From Rhodanobacteraceae bacterium (lineage in GTDB: Bacteria; Pseudomonadota; Gammaproteobacteria; Xanthomonadales; Rhodanobacteraceae), in assembly GCA_027019085.1 (NCBI GenBank), contig JALUXG010000015.1, forward strand, positions 1 through 64,000: a stretch of DNA of 64,000 nt, written 5' to 3'. Of the stretch, positions 20,107 through 29,036 are shown piece after piece. Below the pieces are notes generated by a model. The model was not told where the DNA came from, did no database searches, and was given only the letters and a program-made list of their open reading frames with translations. The stretch's first letter is position 1; every line of letters begins with the position of its first letter. Both the position numbers and the translations under genes were made by a program.

Positions 20107-21446
20107 GCCCCGCCGGTCTGTACGGCCGGTTCACGCACATGGCGGTGACGGAACAACGGTACGAACAGCAGGGCCATGATCAGCGCATAGGCCGCAAAGC
20201 TCATCCAGATGGCCGGCCAGTCCTTGCACACCGCCACCGCCTCGTTGCAGTTGGGGGCGGTGAAGAAGGTATCGATGGCCCAGCCGGCCACCAGGCTGCC
20301 CAGCACCGCGCCCACGCCGTTGGTCATGAACATGAAAAGGCCCTGCGCGCTGGCGCGGATCTTCGCATCGGTCTGGCCCTCGACGTACAGCGAGCCCGAG
20401 ATGTTGAAGAAGTCGAACGCCATGCCGTAGATGATGCACGAGAGCACGATCATCCACAGTCCGCCGCCCGGATCGCCGAGGCCGAACAGGCCAAAGCGCA
20501 GCACCCATGCCAGCATGCTCATGGTCATCACTGCCTTGATGCCAAAGCGCTTGAGGAAGAACGGGATGGTGAGGATGAATGCGGTCTCGGAGAACTGCGA
20601 GATGGAAATGATGATGGCCGGATGCGTCACCGCCAGGCGTGTGGCCAGTTCCTGGAACGAGTGCAGGTTCAGCGAGGCGAAGAAGGTGTGCCAGTCGATC
20701 GGCGCCATGTCCTTGTACGGTGCCAGCTTGTTGAAGTCGTGCAGGAAGGTGTCGCCGTAGGCGTTGGTCAGTTGCAGCGCTGCACCCAGCAGCATCGCGA
20801 AGATGAAGAACACCGCCATGTTGCGGTTCTTGAACAGCACAAAGGCGGTCAGTCCGAGGCGGTCGGCGAGGGTGCGGCTTCGCGAAGCGATCAGTTTCGG
20901 CGGGCAGCGGGGCAGGGTGAACGCGTAGATGCCCAGCATCAAAGATGCGGCCGCAGCGATGCGAAACTGCATCGGCGAGGTCTCGAAATGCAGCAGGCTC
21001 ACCGTCCAGGTGGCTGCGATGAAACCGATGGTGCCCCACACGCGAATCGGCGGGTAGGTCTTGACTACGTCGTAGCCCTCGCCTTTCAGCGCGTTGTAGG
21101 CAACGGTGATGGAGAGCGAAATGGTCGGCATGTAGAAGAGCATGTTCAGCAGCATCACCCAGAACATCAGCTCCGGGTCCTGCACCAGCGGCACGCAGAA
21201 CAGCACGATCGCGCCCATGATCTGCAGCACGCCGTACAGGCGCTCGGCGTTGATCCACTTGTCGGCGATGATGCCGGCGATGGAAGGCATGAACAGCGAG
21301 GCGATGCCCATGGTCGAGAAGATCGCGCCGAAACTGGTGCCCGACCAGTGACGGGTCTGGAACCACCAGGCGCCGATCGTGAGCAGCCAGGCGCCCCAGA
21401 TGTAGAACTGCAGGAAGTTCATGACCGTCAGGCGGAATTTCAGCAT
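20103..21446 (-). CDS. MFS nucleoside permease, NupG/XapB-like
   Basis: A 447-residue inner membrane transporter with about 12 membrane segments. MNFLQFYIWGAWLLTIGAWW and GIASLFMPSIAGIIADKWINAERLYG are characteristic of the nucleoside:H+ symporter family, as are KTYPPIRVWGTIGFIAATW and DFFNISGSLYVEGQTD. It should import nucleosides by proton symport. The stop overlaps the ribokinase start, so both are one operon. No nucleoside hydrolase or phosphorylase gene is nearby. Confidence 0.88.
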   Translation of the reverse strand: MLKFRLTVMNFLQFYIWGAWLLTIGAWWFQTRHWSGTSFGAIFSTMGIASLFMPSIAGIIADKWINAERLYGVLQIMGAIVLFCVPLVQDPELMFWVMLLNMLFYMPTISLSITVAYNALKGEGYDVVKTYPPIRVWGTIGFIAATWTVSLLHFETSPMQFRIAAAASLMLGIYAFTLPRCPPKLIASRSRTLADRLGLTAFVLFKNRNMAVFFIFAMLLGAALQLTNAYGDTFLHDFNKLAPYKDMAPIDWHTFFASLNLHSFQELATRLAVTHPAIIISISQFSETAFILTIPFFLKRFGIKAVMTMSMLAWVLRFGLFGLGDPGGGLWMIVLSCIIYGMAFDFFNISGSLYVEGQTDAKIRASAQGLFMFMTNGVGAVLGSLVAGWAIDTFFTAPNCNEAVAVCKDWPAIWMSFAAYALIMALLFVPLFRHRHVREPAVQTGGA

Positions 21447-21540
21447 CGCGTTTCCCCCGTCATGGCTGCGGGAATGCCCCGGCCATCGATCCGGGCAGGG
21501 TAGAGGATGCCCGTCGCAGACGGCAAGCGGCGGACTTGCA

Positions 21541-22137
21541 TCAAGCCAGGGCGAGGGCGACGTGCGCGCGAAGGGCAGGCAGCACCTCGCGAGTGAACCA
21601 CGGATTGCGCGCTTGCCAGAGACGGTTGCGGGGACTGGGATGGGGCAGGGGTAGACGGCCCTGTTCCAGGTGGGTGCGCCAGTTGGCGACAGTGGCGGTC
21701 AGGTTGGCTCTGCGGGCGTCGTCGATCAGGGCCACCTGCGCGTAGCGGCCGAGGATCAGGGTCAGACGTACCCGGTCGAGCAGCGGCAGCAGGCGCGGAT
21801 GCCAGGCAGGCGCGCATTCGGGTCGCGGCGGCAGATCGCCGTGGCGCCCGCTGCCGGGGTAGCAAAAACCCATCGGCACGATGGCGATGCGTTGCGCATC
21901 GTAAAAGCGGGTCCGGTCGATGCCCATCCAGTCGCGCAGCCGCTCGCCGCTGGGGTCATCGAAGGGTACGCCACTGGCATGCACGCGCCGCCCCGGGGCC
22001 TGGCCCACGATCAGGATGCGCGCTTCACCAGAGGCCTGCAGTACCGGGCGTGGACCGAACGGAAGGTGCGCGGCGCAAAGCTCGCAGGCACGGATCTGCT
22101 GGAGCAGGCTGGAGACGGCATCGTGCATCGACGACAA
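21541..22137 (-). CDS. Uracil-DNA glycosylase family protein
   Basis: A 198-residue protein of the UDG superfamily. It begins with CELCAAHLPFGPRP, then the active-site region GQAPGRRVHASGVPFDDPSGERLRDWMG, and ends with the conserved PLPHPSPRN. The first motif normally binds and activates water for glycosidic bond cleavage. Two N-terminal Cys are seen but the further Cys pair of the iron-sulfur UDG classes is not obvious, so I do not assign a class. Role in DNA repair is inferred from the family. An internal ATG three codons in is also possible. Confidence 0.78.
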   Translation of the reverse strand: MSSMHDAVSSLLQQIRACELCAAHLPFGPRPVLQASGEARILIVGQAPGRRVHASGVPFDDPSGERLRDWMGIDRTRFYDAQRIAIVPMGFCYPGSGRHGDLPPRPECAPAWHPRLLPLLDRVRLTLILGRYAQVALIDDARRANLTATVANWRTHLEQGRLPLPHPSPRNRLWQARNPWFTREVLPALRAHVALALA

Positions 22138-22218
22138 GTGTGCGCTGCGCGGCGTGGCCTGTCACGGCGCGGGAAAGCTGCGGCACAGGGTCGCAGCAGC
22201 GGGTCCGGTTCCATCTGC

Positions 22219-22232
22219 TTGATCCAGATCAA
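22219..22232 (+). promoter_or_regulatory. FNR/ANR-type box upstream of the cytochrome c gene
   Basis: TTGATCCAGATCAA is an exact match to the TTGAT-N4-ATCAA consensus of the oxygen-sensing regulator FNR/Anr. It ends 75 bases before the cytochrome c ATG. If it acts as a class II site, transcription would start around 22267. This predicts induction at low oxygen. The other possible target, the UDG-like gene, lies 82 bases away on the opposite strand. Confidence 0.75.
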
Positions 22233-22307
22233 GAGGTGCCGGGTGGCGCAACGGGAACATGCCACTGACGGGATGCACGGGCATCCCCAGGCTTACAGGA
22301 GATTCCC

Positions 22308-22676
22308 ATGAAACGTGTACAGGGCTTGATGGTTCTCGCGATTGCGCTGTCGTTCCCGTTGGCCTAGGCGGCCTGGGCTACCGGCAACGATGCGAGCGCC
22401 CAGGTCGATCCGGCCGCAGGGGCCGCGATCTACAACCAGACGTGCGTGGCCTGTCACGGCGGCAACGGCAAGGGCATCTTGCCCGGCATGCCCGACTTCA
22501 CGGACCCGAAGGGCGTGTTGAAGCTGCCGACTGCGGTGCTGGTGCAGCGTGTCGAACATGGGTTTTCCGATGGCAAGGCGCCGATGGCGATGCCGCCCAA
22601 GGGCAACAATCCGGCCCTGAACACGCAGGACATCCGTGATGTGATTGCCTACCTGTGCCATCATTTCGGAGGTTGA
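22308..22676 (+). pseudogene. Small c-type cytochrome with an in-frame amber codon
   Basis: The reading frame starts at an ATG with AGGAGA six bases upstream and encodes a signal peptide. Codon 20 (22365-22367) is TAG, exactly at the end of the hydrophobic core. The frame then resumes cleanly: a mature c-type cytochrome of about 100 residues with the heme site CVACH (about residues 48-52), GKGILPGMPDF, and a probable Met ligand in KAPMAMPPKG. As sequenced the export signal is cut off from the cytochrome, and no good alternative start exists before the heme motif. A single base change (for example to CAG) would restore it. It may be a real lesion, a suppressed stop or a sequencing error. Confidence 0.75.
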
Positions 22677-22710
22677 GCCCGCGTCTTCCGGTCCTGCCAC
22701 GCACCCGGGG

Positions 22711-24078
22711 CTAGGGCAGCAGCTTGCCAGGATTGAGAATCCCGTCTGGATCGAAGCATTGCTTGATGCCGTGCATCAGTGACAGGGTGGCCGGTTCCAG
22801 GGCCCGGGACATGAAGGCGCGCTTGGCCAGGCCGATGCCGTGCTCGCCGGACAGCGTGCCCTGCAAGGCGATGACCCGCTCGAACAAGGCATCCAGGCAT
22901 GCCGTGGCGCGTTCGCGCTCGGTCTCGTCGCGGGGCAGCAGGTTCACGTGCAGGTTGCCGTTGCCGGCATGGCCGAAGCTGACGATCGGCAGGTCGTGAA
23001 CCCGCGCGAGGCGTTCGATGTCGGCCACCAGTTCCGGCAGGCGGCTGACCGGCACCACCACGTCCTCGTTGATCTTGTGCGGCGAAAGGCTGCGCTGGGC
23101 GGGTGAAAGCGCCTTGCGCGCCGCCCACAGGGCCCTGGCTTGGTCACGGTCAGAAGCCGTGTGCAGCGCGAGCAAGCCTTCTCCACGCGCCGCCCGTGAG
23201 ACGGCGTCGGCGGCGTCGGCCAGCGCGCCCGGTTCGCCGTCGACCTCGATCATCAGCATGGCACCGGCCTCGGGGACCACGTCACCGGCCTGCCGGCGTG
23301 CCAGGTCGAGCGCGGTGCGGTCCATGAATTCGAGCGCGCACGGGGTGACCGGTTGCGCCATGATGCGCGCCACCGCGCGTGCGGCCGTGCCGACATCGCG
23401 GTAGGTCGCGCGGAGTGTGCGTACGGCCGAAGGGCTGGGCGTCAGCTTCAGCGTGGCTTCGGTGATCAGCGCCAGCGTGCCTTCGGATCCGATCAGCAGC
23501 CGCGTCAGGTCGTAGCCGGTGGCGCCCTTGGTGGTGCGCACACCGCAGCGAAAGTCCTCGCCGGTTCCGGCCACCGCGTGCAGGCCCAGGGTGTTTTCTC
23601 GGCAACTGCCGTATTTCACCGCACGCGGCCCTGCGGCGTTGCAGGCGAGGTTGCCGCCGACGGTGCAGAACGGGGACGAACTGGGATCCGGCGCCCAGAA
23701 GAAGCCATGCTCGCGCAGCGTCTGTTGCAGGTCGCCGTTGAGCACGCCCGGCTCGACCACGGCCAGCCGGTTGTCCGGGTCGATCGCCGCGATCCGTTGC
23801 ATGCGCTCGAAACTGGCCGCCACGCCGCCTTCGGGCGGCACCGCCGCGCCGGTGGTGTTGGTGGCACGTCCGCGCGCGGTCAGCGGGATGCGAAATTCCC
23901 GGCACACGCGCACCAGGGCCAGCGTATCCTCGTGCGAAGCGGGAAAGGCCACCGCCGCGGGCAGGGACTGGCGGCGGGAGTGGTCGTAGCCGTAGACCAG
24001 GCAGGTGGCCGGATCGGTGCTCAGCTTGTCTTTGCCAAGGGCCTGTTCGAGCCGGTGCAGGAACGGTGCGGGAAGCAT
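22711..24078 (-). CDS. FAD-linked oxidase, D-lactate/glycolate dehydrogenase-like
   Basis: A 455-residue flavoprotein. PP-loop-type FAD binding is shown by PLTARGRATNTTGAAVPPEGGV and SPFCTVGGNLACNAAGPRAVKYG, followed by TKGATGYDLTRLLIGSEGTLALI. The C-terminal substrate domain has FGHAGNGNLHVNL and SGEHGIGLAKRAFM, with the histidines of the 2-hydroxy acid dehydrogenase group. It should oxidise a D-2-hydroxy acid such as D-lactate or glycolate and pass electrons to quinone or a cytochrome. The ATG overlaps the yraN stop as TGATG, so lpoA, yraN and this gene are coupled. Confidence 0.88.
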   Translation of the reverse strand: MLPAPFLHRLEQALGKDKLSTDPATCLVYGYDHSRRQSLPAAVAFPASHEDTLALVRVCREFRIPLTARGRATNTTGAAVPPEGGVAASFERMQRIAAIDPDNRLAVVEPGVLNGDLQQTLREHGFFWAPDPSSSPFCTVGGNLACNAAGPRAVKYGSCRENTLGLHAVAGTGEDFRCGVRTTKGATGYDLTRLLIGSEGTLALITEATLKLTPSPSAVRTLRATYRDVGTAARAVARIMAQPVTPCALEFMDRTALDLARRQAGDVVPEAGAMLMIEVDGEPGALADAADAVSRAARGEGLLALHTASDRDQARALWAARKALSPAQRSLSPHKINEDVVVPVSRLPELVADIERLARVHDLPIVSFGHAGNGNLHVNLLPRDETERERATACLDALFERVIALQGTLSGEHGIGLAKRAFMSRALEPATLSLMHGIKQCFDPDGILNPGKLLP

Positions 24079-24440
24079 CAGCCATCCCCGGCGTCGAATA
24101 CCGCGCGCTGCCAGTCCGGCGTGGCGCGCGCGGCCGGGCCGTCGAAGGCGACCAGGTCGAAGCGGCAGGCCAGGCCCGAACATTCCGGGTGCAGGGCAAG
24201 ATACCCGCGCGCGGCGCGCACGATGCGTTCGCGCTTGCGCGCCGTGACCGAGTCGGCGGCGCTGCCAAAACCACGGCTGCGGCGGTAGCGGACTTCGACG
24301 AACACCAGCGTATCGTCCTCGCGCAGGATCAGGTCGATCTCGCCGAAACGGTTGTGGAAATTGCGTTCCAGCAGACGCAGTCCGGCGCGCTGCAGGTGGT
24401 CCAGCGCCTGTTGTTCGAACACGTCACCGGTGGCGCGCAT
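24078..24440 (-). CDS. yraN: YraN family (UPF0102) nuclease-fold protein
   Basis: A 120-residue protein. The N-terminal GDVFEQQALDHLQRAGLRLLERNFHNRFGEIDLI and the following DTLVFVEVRYR show the Glu/Asp pattern of the restriction-endonuclease-like fold. SADSVTARKRERIVRAARGYL is the conserved helix. The function of the family is unproven; a nuclease role is suggested only by the fold. Start and stop both overlap neighbours as TGATG, with lpoA upstream and the FAD oxidase downstream. The lpoA-yraN order is typical of gammaproteobacteria. Confidence 0.9.
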   Translation of the reverse strand: MRATGDVFEQQALDHLQRAGLRLLERNFHNRFGEIDLILREDDTLVFVEVRYRRSRGFGSAADSVTARKRERIVRAARGYLALHPECSGLACRFDLVAFDGPAARATPDWQRAVFDAGDG

Positions 24441-26323
24441 CAGCCGCCCGACGGGGGTGGCGTGGCCGGTGATCCGGCCGAGGGAGTGCCGGGGCCGGGC
24501 GCGGGCGATCCCAGGTCCAGGCTGTCGGTGATCGGGCGTGCAATGCCGTTCTCGAATTGCGCCCAGGTGAGGATGCGCTGGATGCGTCCGAAATCGTCTT
24601 CCACCAGTTGTCCGGTGGCGCCAGGCACGTAGCTTCCTGGGTGGGTGCGCAGCCATCCCAGGTAGGGCGTGAGCGACCAGGCGTCCATGCCGAAGGCAAA
24701 CAGTCGCGCACCGCTGCGTGCCACATTGGGGAGCACGGCTGCAAGGGCGCTGCGCGGGGGCAGGCCGGGCTGGACCCCGAACAGCCATGGGGCATCGCAG
24801 AACATCACACCGTCGAGGTCGCGATCGGCATCGGGGTTGTCATGGCCGTCGTACACCAGCGAGGTGGCAAACACCGGTTGCTTGAGTTGCGCCAGCCGTA
24901 ATTGAGGCAATGTCAGGCGAGCCTGTTCGGGGCGCATGGTGAGGAAGATACCGCTGCCTTTCTCGAAGTCGGCGATCTGCTTGAGGTAGGCCTGGGCGGC
25001 ATCCTTGTCGGTCTTGATGTCCTTGCCCGCGGGCGGTGGTGGCGGGGCGATGGTGGCAATCTGGCTGCTGTAGTCGATGACGGCCGGATCGAGGTCGATC
25101 TGGCCGGCGATCTGGCCGCCCCCGGCAGTGAACTGGCGGATGAAAGCCTGGCTGGCACGCTGGGCAAAATCGAGCGTGGACACCACCACGTAGGCGCGAT
25201 CGAGTCCCTGCGCGAGCATGCGGCGGGCGGCGCTGGCCCCCTCGGTCTCGGGCATCAGACCGAATTCGTTCACCTGCGGCGGCGGCATGGTGTCGTTCAG
25301 GGGATGGTTGAGTGCCAGTACCGGCACTGGCAGCACGGGCTGGCCGATCACCGCGGCCACGTCCTGGCGTGTCAGCGGGCCGACCACCTGCCGGGCGCCG
25401 TCGCGCACCGCCTGCTGGTAGGCAGCCACGGCCTCTTGCGGGGTGCCTCCGCTGTCGTAGACGGCCACCTGGGGGCGCTGGTCACCGCCGACGCTGTCAT
25501 TGAAGTAGGCGGTGAAGAAACCTTCGCGGATCAGTGCCCCGGCACGCGCCAGTTGCCCGCTGAGCGGCAGCAGCAGGGCTACCCGGCCCGGATTGCGGTA
25601 TCCCTGGCCGGCCTGCTGCCCGGGCAGCAGGGTGCCGACCGGCTGGTTGGCCTGCGGGTGCGAAATGGCCATGCCGCCCTGGATCTGTGCAAGCGTGCGC
25701 TGCATCCATGTGGCCAGGGGACTGCCTGACGGCACCTGGTCGAGGTGCTGCTGGAGGGTGGCGGACCCCAGGCGGCCCAGGTTCTGCACGATCTCGCGCT
25801 CGTTCTGTGCCTGGTCGAGTCCCTGCAGCTGATCATTCATGCCGATCCGGGTACGTGCCGCTTCGAAATACTCCCCGTTCGCGCTCAGTGCCTGCGCACG
25901 CAGTTCCAGCGCGCGTTGCTGCAGTCCCGTAGGCAGGTCCGTAACCGGTTGCGCCGTCAGTGCAAGCGCGTCGGCGATGTTGCCCCGGGCAAGATCCACC
26001 TGCGCCGTGAGCAGGTCGAGCCGGCGACGGTCGAGTTTTGCCAGTCGATCGCGTCGGATGCCCGAGATGGCCGCGGCAGCCTGGTCCATGTCACCTTCCT
26101 GGCGCCAGTCCTCGGCGGCGCGCAGGCGATAGGTGTCGGCTTCATCGGGGAATTGCGCGGCCAGTTGCAGGTACAGATGGGCTGCCCTGGCATAGTCACC
26201 CTGCTGCTCCAGCGCAGTGATCCCGGCCGTCCGGGCGCGCTGCTGCGGGGATGGGCCGCTGACCGTGGCGCAGCCGGCCAGGGCAAGGAGGGCAAGCAGG
26301 CCCAGGACATGAAACTTGCGCAT
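24440..26323 (-). CDS. lpoA: Outer membrane lipoprotein LpoA, penicillin-binding protein activator
   Basis: A 627-residue lipoprotein with lipobox LAGC at about residue 18. The N-terminal third is helical and TPR-like (ALEQQGDYARAAHLYLQLAAQFPDEADTYRLRAAEDW). The rest has a type I periplasmic-binding-protein-like fold, starting at GRVALLLPLSGQLARAGALIREGFF. Known members reach through the peptidoglycan from the outer membrane and stimulate PBP1A. The tail is rich in Pro, Gly and Ser. Start chosen for the signal peptide and a GAGGA site upstream. It is divergent from rsmI, as in many relatives. Confidence 0.9.
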   Translation of the reverse strand: MRKFHVLGLLALLALAGCATVSGPSPQQRARTAGITALEQQGDYARAAHLYLQLAAQFPDEADTYRLRAAEDWRQEGDMDQAAAAISGIRRDRLAKLDRRRLDLLTAQVDLARGNIADALALTAQPVTDLPTGLQQRALELRAQALSANGEYFEAARTRIGMNDQLQGLDQAQNEREIVQNLGRLGSATLQQHLDQVPSGSPLATWMQRTLAQIQGGMAISHPQANQPVGTLLPGQQAGQGYRNPGRVALLLPLSGQLARAGALIREGFFTAYFNDSVGGDQRPQVAVYDSGGTPQEAVAAYQQAVRDGARQVVGPLTRQDVAAVIGQPVLPVPVLALNHPLNDTMPPPQVNEFGLMPETEGASAARRMLAQGLDRAYVVVSTLDFAQRASQAFIRQFTAGGGQIAGQIDLDPAVIDYSSQIATIAPPPPPAGKDIKTDKDAAQAYLKQIADFEKGSGIFLTMRPEQARLTLPQLRLAQLKQPVFATSLVYDGHDNPDADRDLDGVMFCDAPWLFGVQPGLPPRSALAAVLPNVARSGARLFAFGMDAWSLTPYLGWLRTHPGSYVPGATGQLVEDDFGRIQRILTWAQFENGIARPITDSLDLGSPAPGPGTPSAGSPATPPPSGG

Positions 26324-26396
26324 GGAGGGTCCTCGGAACGTCATGACCGTGCGAATTGAGCGATCATAGCCGATCAAGCCCAAACCGGTCTCGAAC

Positions 26397-27221
26397 ATGG
26401 ATCCGCAAATCCCCGGCACGCTGTACGTGGTGGCCACCCCGATCGGCAACCGCGGCGACATCACGTTGCGCGCGATTGAAACCCTGCGCGCCGTGGCCTG
26501 GATTGCCGCCGAGGACACCCGGCACAGCAGGCCGCTGCTGACGCATCTGGGCATCGCCACGCCGCTTGTCGCCTTGCACGAGCACAACGAGGCGGCTGCT
26601 GCCGGAGGCCTGGTCGAACGCCTGTGCCAGGGCGAGGCCGGAGCCCTGATTTCCGATGCCGGCACGCCGCTGGTCAGCGACCCGGGGTATCGCCTGGTCG
26701 CTGCGGCGCGCGAGGCGGGTGTGCGCGTGACGCCACTGCCCGGTCCCTGCGCCGCCATTGCCGCGCTGTCAGTGGCCGGCTTGCCCAGCGACCGTTTCGT
26801 GTTCGAGGGTTTTTTGCCGTCCAAACCCGGGGCGCGACGCGCACGGCTGGCTGAACTGGCTGCCGAGCCGCGCACGCTGATCTTCTACGAGGCCCCGCAC
26901 CGCCTGCTCGGGACGCTCGGGGACATGCGCACGGCTTTCGGCGATGCGCGCGCGGCCGTGCTGGCGCGTGAGCTGACCAAGCATTTCGAGACCGTGCTCG
27001 ACGCACCGCTGGCCGAACTCGTGCAGCGGGTCGCCGACGACAGCGACCAGCAACGTGGCGAGTGCGTGTTGCTGGTGGCCGGCAACGCCGATCCTGCCGC
27101 CGCACGCGAGGCCGAGGGTCGACGCCTGTACGATCTGCTGCGCACGGAACTGCCTCCCTCCCGCGCCGCTCGCCTGGCTGCGCGTTACACCGGCGCCTCG
27201 CGCAAGACGCTTTACGGTTAA
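26397..27221 (+). CDS. rsmI: 16S rRNA (cytidine-2'-O)-methyltransferase RsmI
   Basis: A 274-residue tetrapyrrole-methylase-fold enzyme that methylates the 2'-OH of C1402 in 16S rRNA. GTLYVVATPIGNRGDITLRA starts the protein. EDTRHSRPLL, SDAGTPLVSDPGYRLV and FEGFLPSKPG are all family hallmarks, as is the LTKHFET segment. The C-terminal helix-turn domain ends SRKTLYG. It is divergent from lpoA. In many relatives rnpB or mraZ follows, but here the next gene is a diguanylate cyclase and no RNase P RNA was recognised. Confidence 0.95.
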   Translation: MDPQIPGTLYVVATPIGNRGDITLRAIETLRAVAWIAAEDTRHSRPLLTHLGIATPLVALHEHNEAAAAGGLVERLCQGEAGALISDAGTPLVSDPGYRLVAAAREAGVRVTPLPGPCAAIAALSVAGLPSDRFVFEGFLPSKPGARRARLAELAAEPRTLIFYEAPHRLLGTLGDMRTAFGDARAAVLARELTKHFETVLDAPLAELVQRVADDSDQQRGECVLLVAGNADPAAAREAEGRRLYDLLRTELPPSRAARLAARYTGASRKTLYG

Positions 27222-27273
27222 ACGGTCACAGGGGTCGGGTAAGATCGGTCGTTTGTCTTGCAGGCGCCAGACC

Positions 27274-28434
27274 ATGTCGGAATTGTCCAGTCGCGCATTG
27301 ACCCTTCGCTATCTCCTTGCACTGGGTCTCATTGCGGTGTTTTCTCTTCTCTCGCACATGATCGTGAGCCGCGCGATGGCTGATGATGATGGGTCGGCTG
27401 CCGTGGTCGCCATGAGCATGCGCCAGCTTGTATTGTCCCAGCGCATAGCCGATCTGGCCGACCGGTATGCGCTTGGAGAGAAGGTCGCGCATGCCGAATT
27501 GCATCAGGCGTTGCAACAGTTCGCATCCGATTACCGCACCTTGTCGAGCGACGAAGGGAACGCTCGATTCGCGGCCTATGGCAAACCGCAGGCGCTGGCC
27601 ATCTATCGGGATGGGTTGGGTGCGCGCATCAAACGATTCATCCATCTGGCGCATCGTATTGACGCCGGTACGCCCGGACAGCCTGAATTCAGTGTGCAAG
27701 TGTCCGAGTTGCGCCATTTGGCACGGGAGCGTCTGCCTGATGGCATGGAAGCTGTTGCCGCGGTTCATGTCCATGCCAGTGAATATCACGTCAGGCATGT
27801 GCAGTGGCTGCAGCGCGCGATCCTTGGCGTCATTTTTCTTCTGCTGCTGGCCGAGGCGCTGGGCATATTCCGCCCGATGATCCGGCGCATTGTCCGATAT
27901 GCCAGACAGCTGCAGCATCTTGCCAGCCATGATGCTTTGACCAATGTCCTCAATCGGCGCGAATTCAATGTCCGTGGACAAGCCATGATGGTCGATACCT
28001 CACAGTACCCGTTGCATGTGGTGATGCTGGACGTCGACCATTTCAAATCCGTCAATGACCGGTACGGTCATCCGGCAGGCGATCAGGTACTGGCCGGTCT
28101 GGCAGACCTCATACGCGGTTGCTTGCGTGCCGGAGACATGGCGGCCAGGGTCGGCGGCGAGGAATTTGCGCTCCTGCTCCCGCGGTGCTCCACGGAGGGT
28201 GCGACGGCTCTGGTTGAACGTTTGCGAATGCAACTGGTGGGGATGTCTCCGCTTGCCGATGCCCCGACCATGAGGGTCACGATATCAGCCGGTATCGCGG
28301 AGATTTCGAAGGATGCGGGAGCGCGTGCGTTCGAGGACGCAATGCGCAAGGCTGATCACGCGCTTTACAGCGCCAAACGTGATGGACGCGACCGCGTCGT
28401 GCATGCTGCATGCGCGGGGAGCAAGTCAGACTGA
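27274..28434 (+). CDS. Membrane diguanylate cyclase (GGDEF)
   Basis: A 386-residue inner membrane protein that should make cyclic di-GMP. A membrane segment at residues 11-28 and another at about 186-208 enclose a helical periplasmic domain (QLVLSQRIADLADRYALGE), reminiscent of PilJ-type sensor domains. The GGDEF domain has DALTNVLNRREF, LDVDHFKSVNDRYGHPAGDQVL and the active-site GGEEF at about residue 294. RAGD five residues before it is an intact inhibitory RxxD site, so product inhibition is expected. No phosphodiesterase domain is present. It stands alone after rsmI. Confidence 0.92.
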   Translation: MSELSSRALTLRYLLALGLIAVFSLLSHMIVSRAMADDDGSAAVVAMSMRQLVLSQRIADLADRYALGEKVAHAELHQALQQFASDYRTLSSDEGNARFAAYGKPQALAIYRDGLGARIKRFIHLAHRIDAGTPGQPEFSVQVSELRHLARERLPDGMEAVAAVHVHASEYHVRHVQWLQRAILGVIFLLLLAEALGIFRPMIRRIVRYARQLQHLASHDALTNVLNRREFNVRGQAMMVDTSQYPLHVVMLDVDHFKSVNDRYGHPAGDQVLAGLADLIRGCLRAGDMAARVGGEEFALLLPRCSTEGATALVERLRMQLVGMSPLADAPTMRVTISAGIAEISKDAGARAFEDAMRKADHALYSAKRDGRDRVVHAACAGSKSD

Positions 28435-28452
28435 TGCACGGGTTCCGAGCGA

Positions 28453-29010
28453 TCAGTGCTTGATGCGCAGCAACAGCCTGCCCTGCACGGCGATCTGGCG
28501 ACTGATGCCGTTCCAGTCGCTGGAGGTGCCGAGGTCGTAGGCCAGGCGGTCCAGGGTGGTGTCTACGCGCAGCACCGCATCCTTGCCCTGCGGGGTGAAG
28601 GTGACGTGCAGGGCGACCGGACGGGTGATGCCGCGCAGGGTCAGCGTGCCGTCGGCCGTCAGGCTGCCGTTGGGTCGGGCGTGGAAAGCGGTGGTGACGA
28701 AATGCGCCTGGGAGAAGCGCGCGGTGTCGAAGAAGTCCGGGCCGGTCAGGGTCTGGTCGCGTTCGCCGTTGTCCGTGTTCACGCTGGCCAGGTCGACGGT
28801 GACCTCGAAGCGGTCCCGGTCCGGTTGGCCGGGCGTGAAGTCGATGCGCGCGGTGAACGTGCCGAAATGGCCCCGGAAGGCCTCGCCCTGGTAGCTGCCG
28901 GAAAATCCGAGCGTGCTGTGCGACGTGTCCACCGTCCAGGTTTCGGCGCGGGCGAGCGCGGGAACGAGAAGCAGGGTCAGGCTCAGCAGCAGGGGCGAAA
29001 GGGTGCGCAT
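28453..29010 (-). CDS. YceI family periplasmic protein
   Basis: A 185-residue protein with a signal peptide ending near ARA (about residue 22). The mature part, starting WTVDTSHSTLGFSGSYQGEAFRGHFGTF and containing LTLRGITRPVALHVTF, is a lipocalin-like YceI domain. These bind long isoprenoid-type lipids in a beta barrel; the ligand here is unknown. It is the third gene of a leftward run yceI, cytochrome b561, yceI, with 26 bases to the cytochrome stop. Confidence 0.9.
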   Translation of the reverse strand: MRTLSPLLLSLTLLLVPALARAETWTVDTSHSTLGFSGSYQGEAFRGHFGTFTARIDFTPGQPDRDRFEVTVDLASVNTDNGERDQTLTGPDFFDTARFSQAHFVTTAFHARPNGSLTADGTLTLRGITRPVALHVTFTPQGKDAVLRVDTTLDRLAYDLGTSSDWNGISRQIAVQGRLLLRIKH

Positions 29011-29036
29011 GGCAGGCTCTCCGTCAGGTGGGGCGA

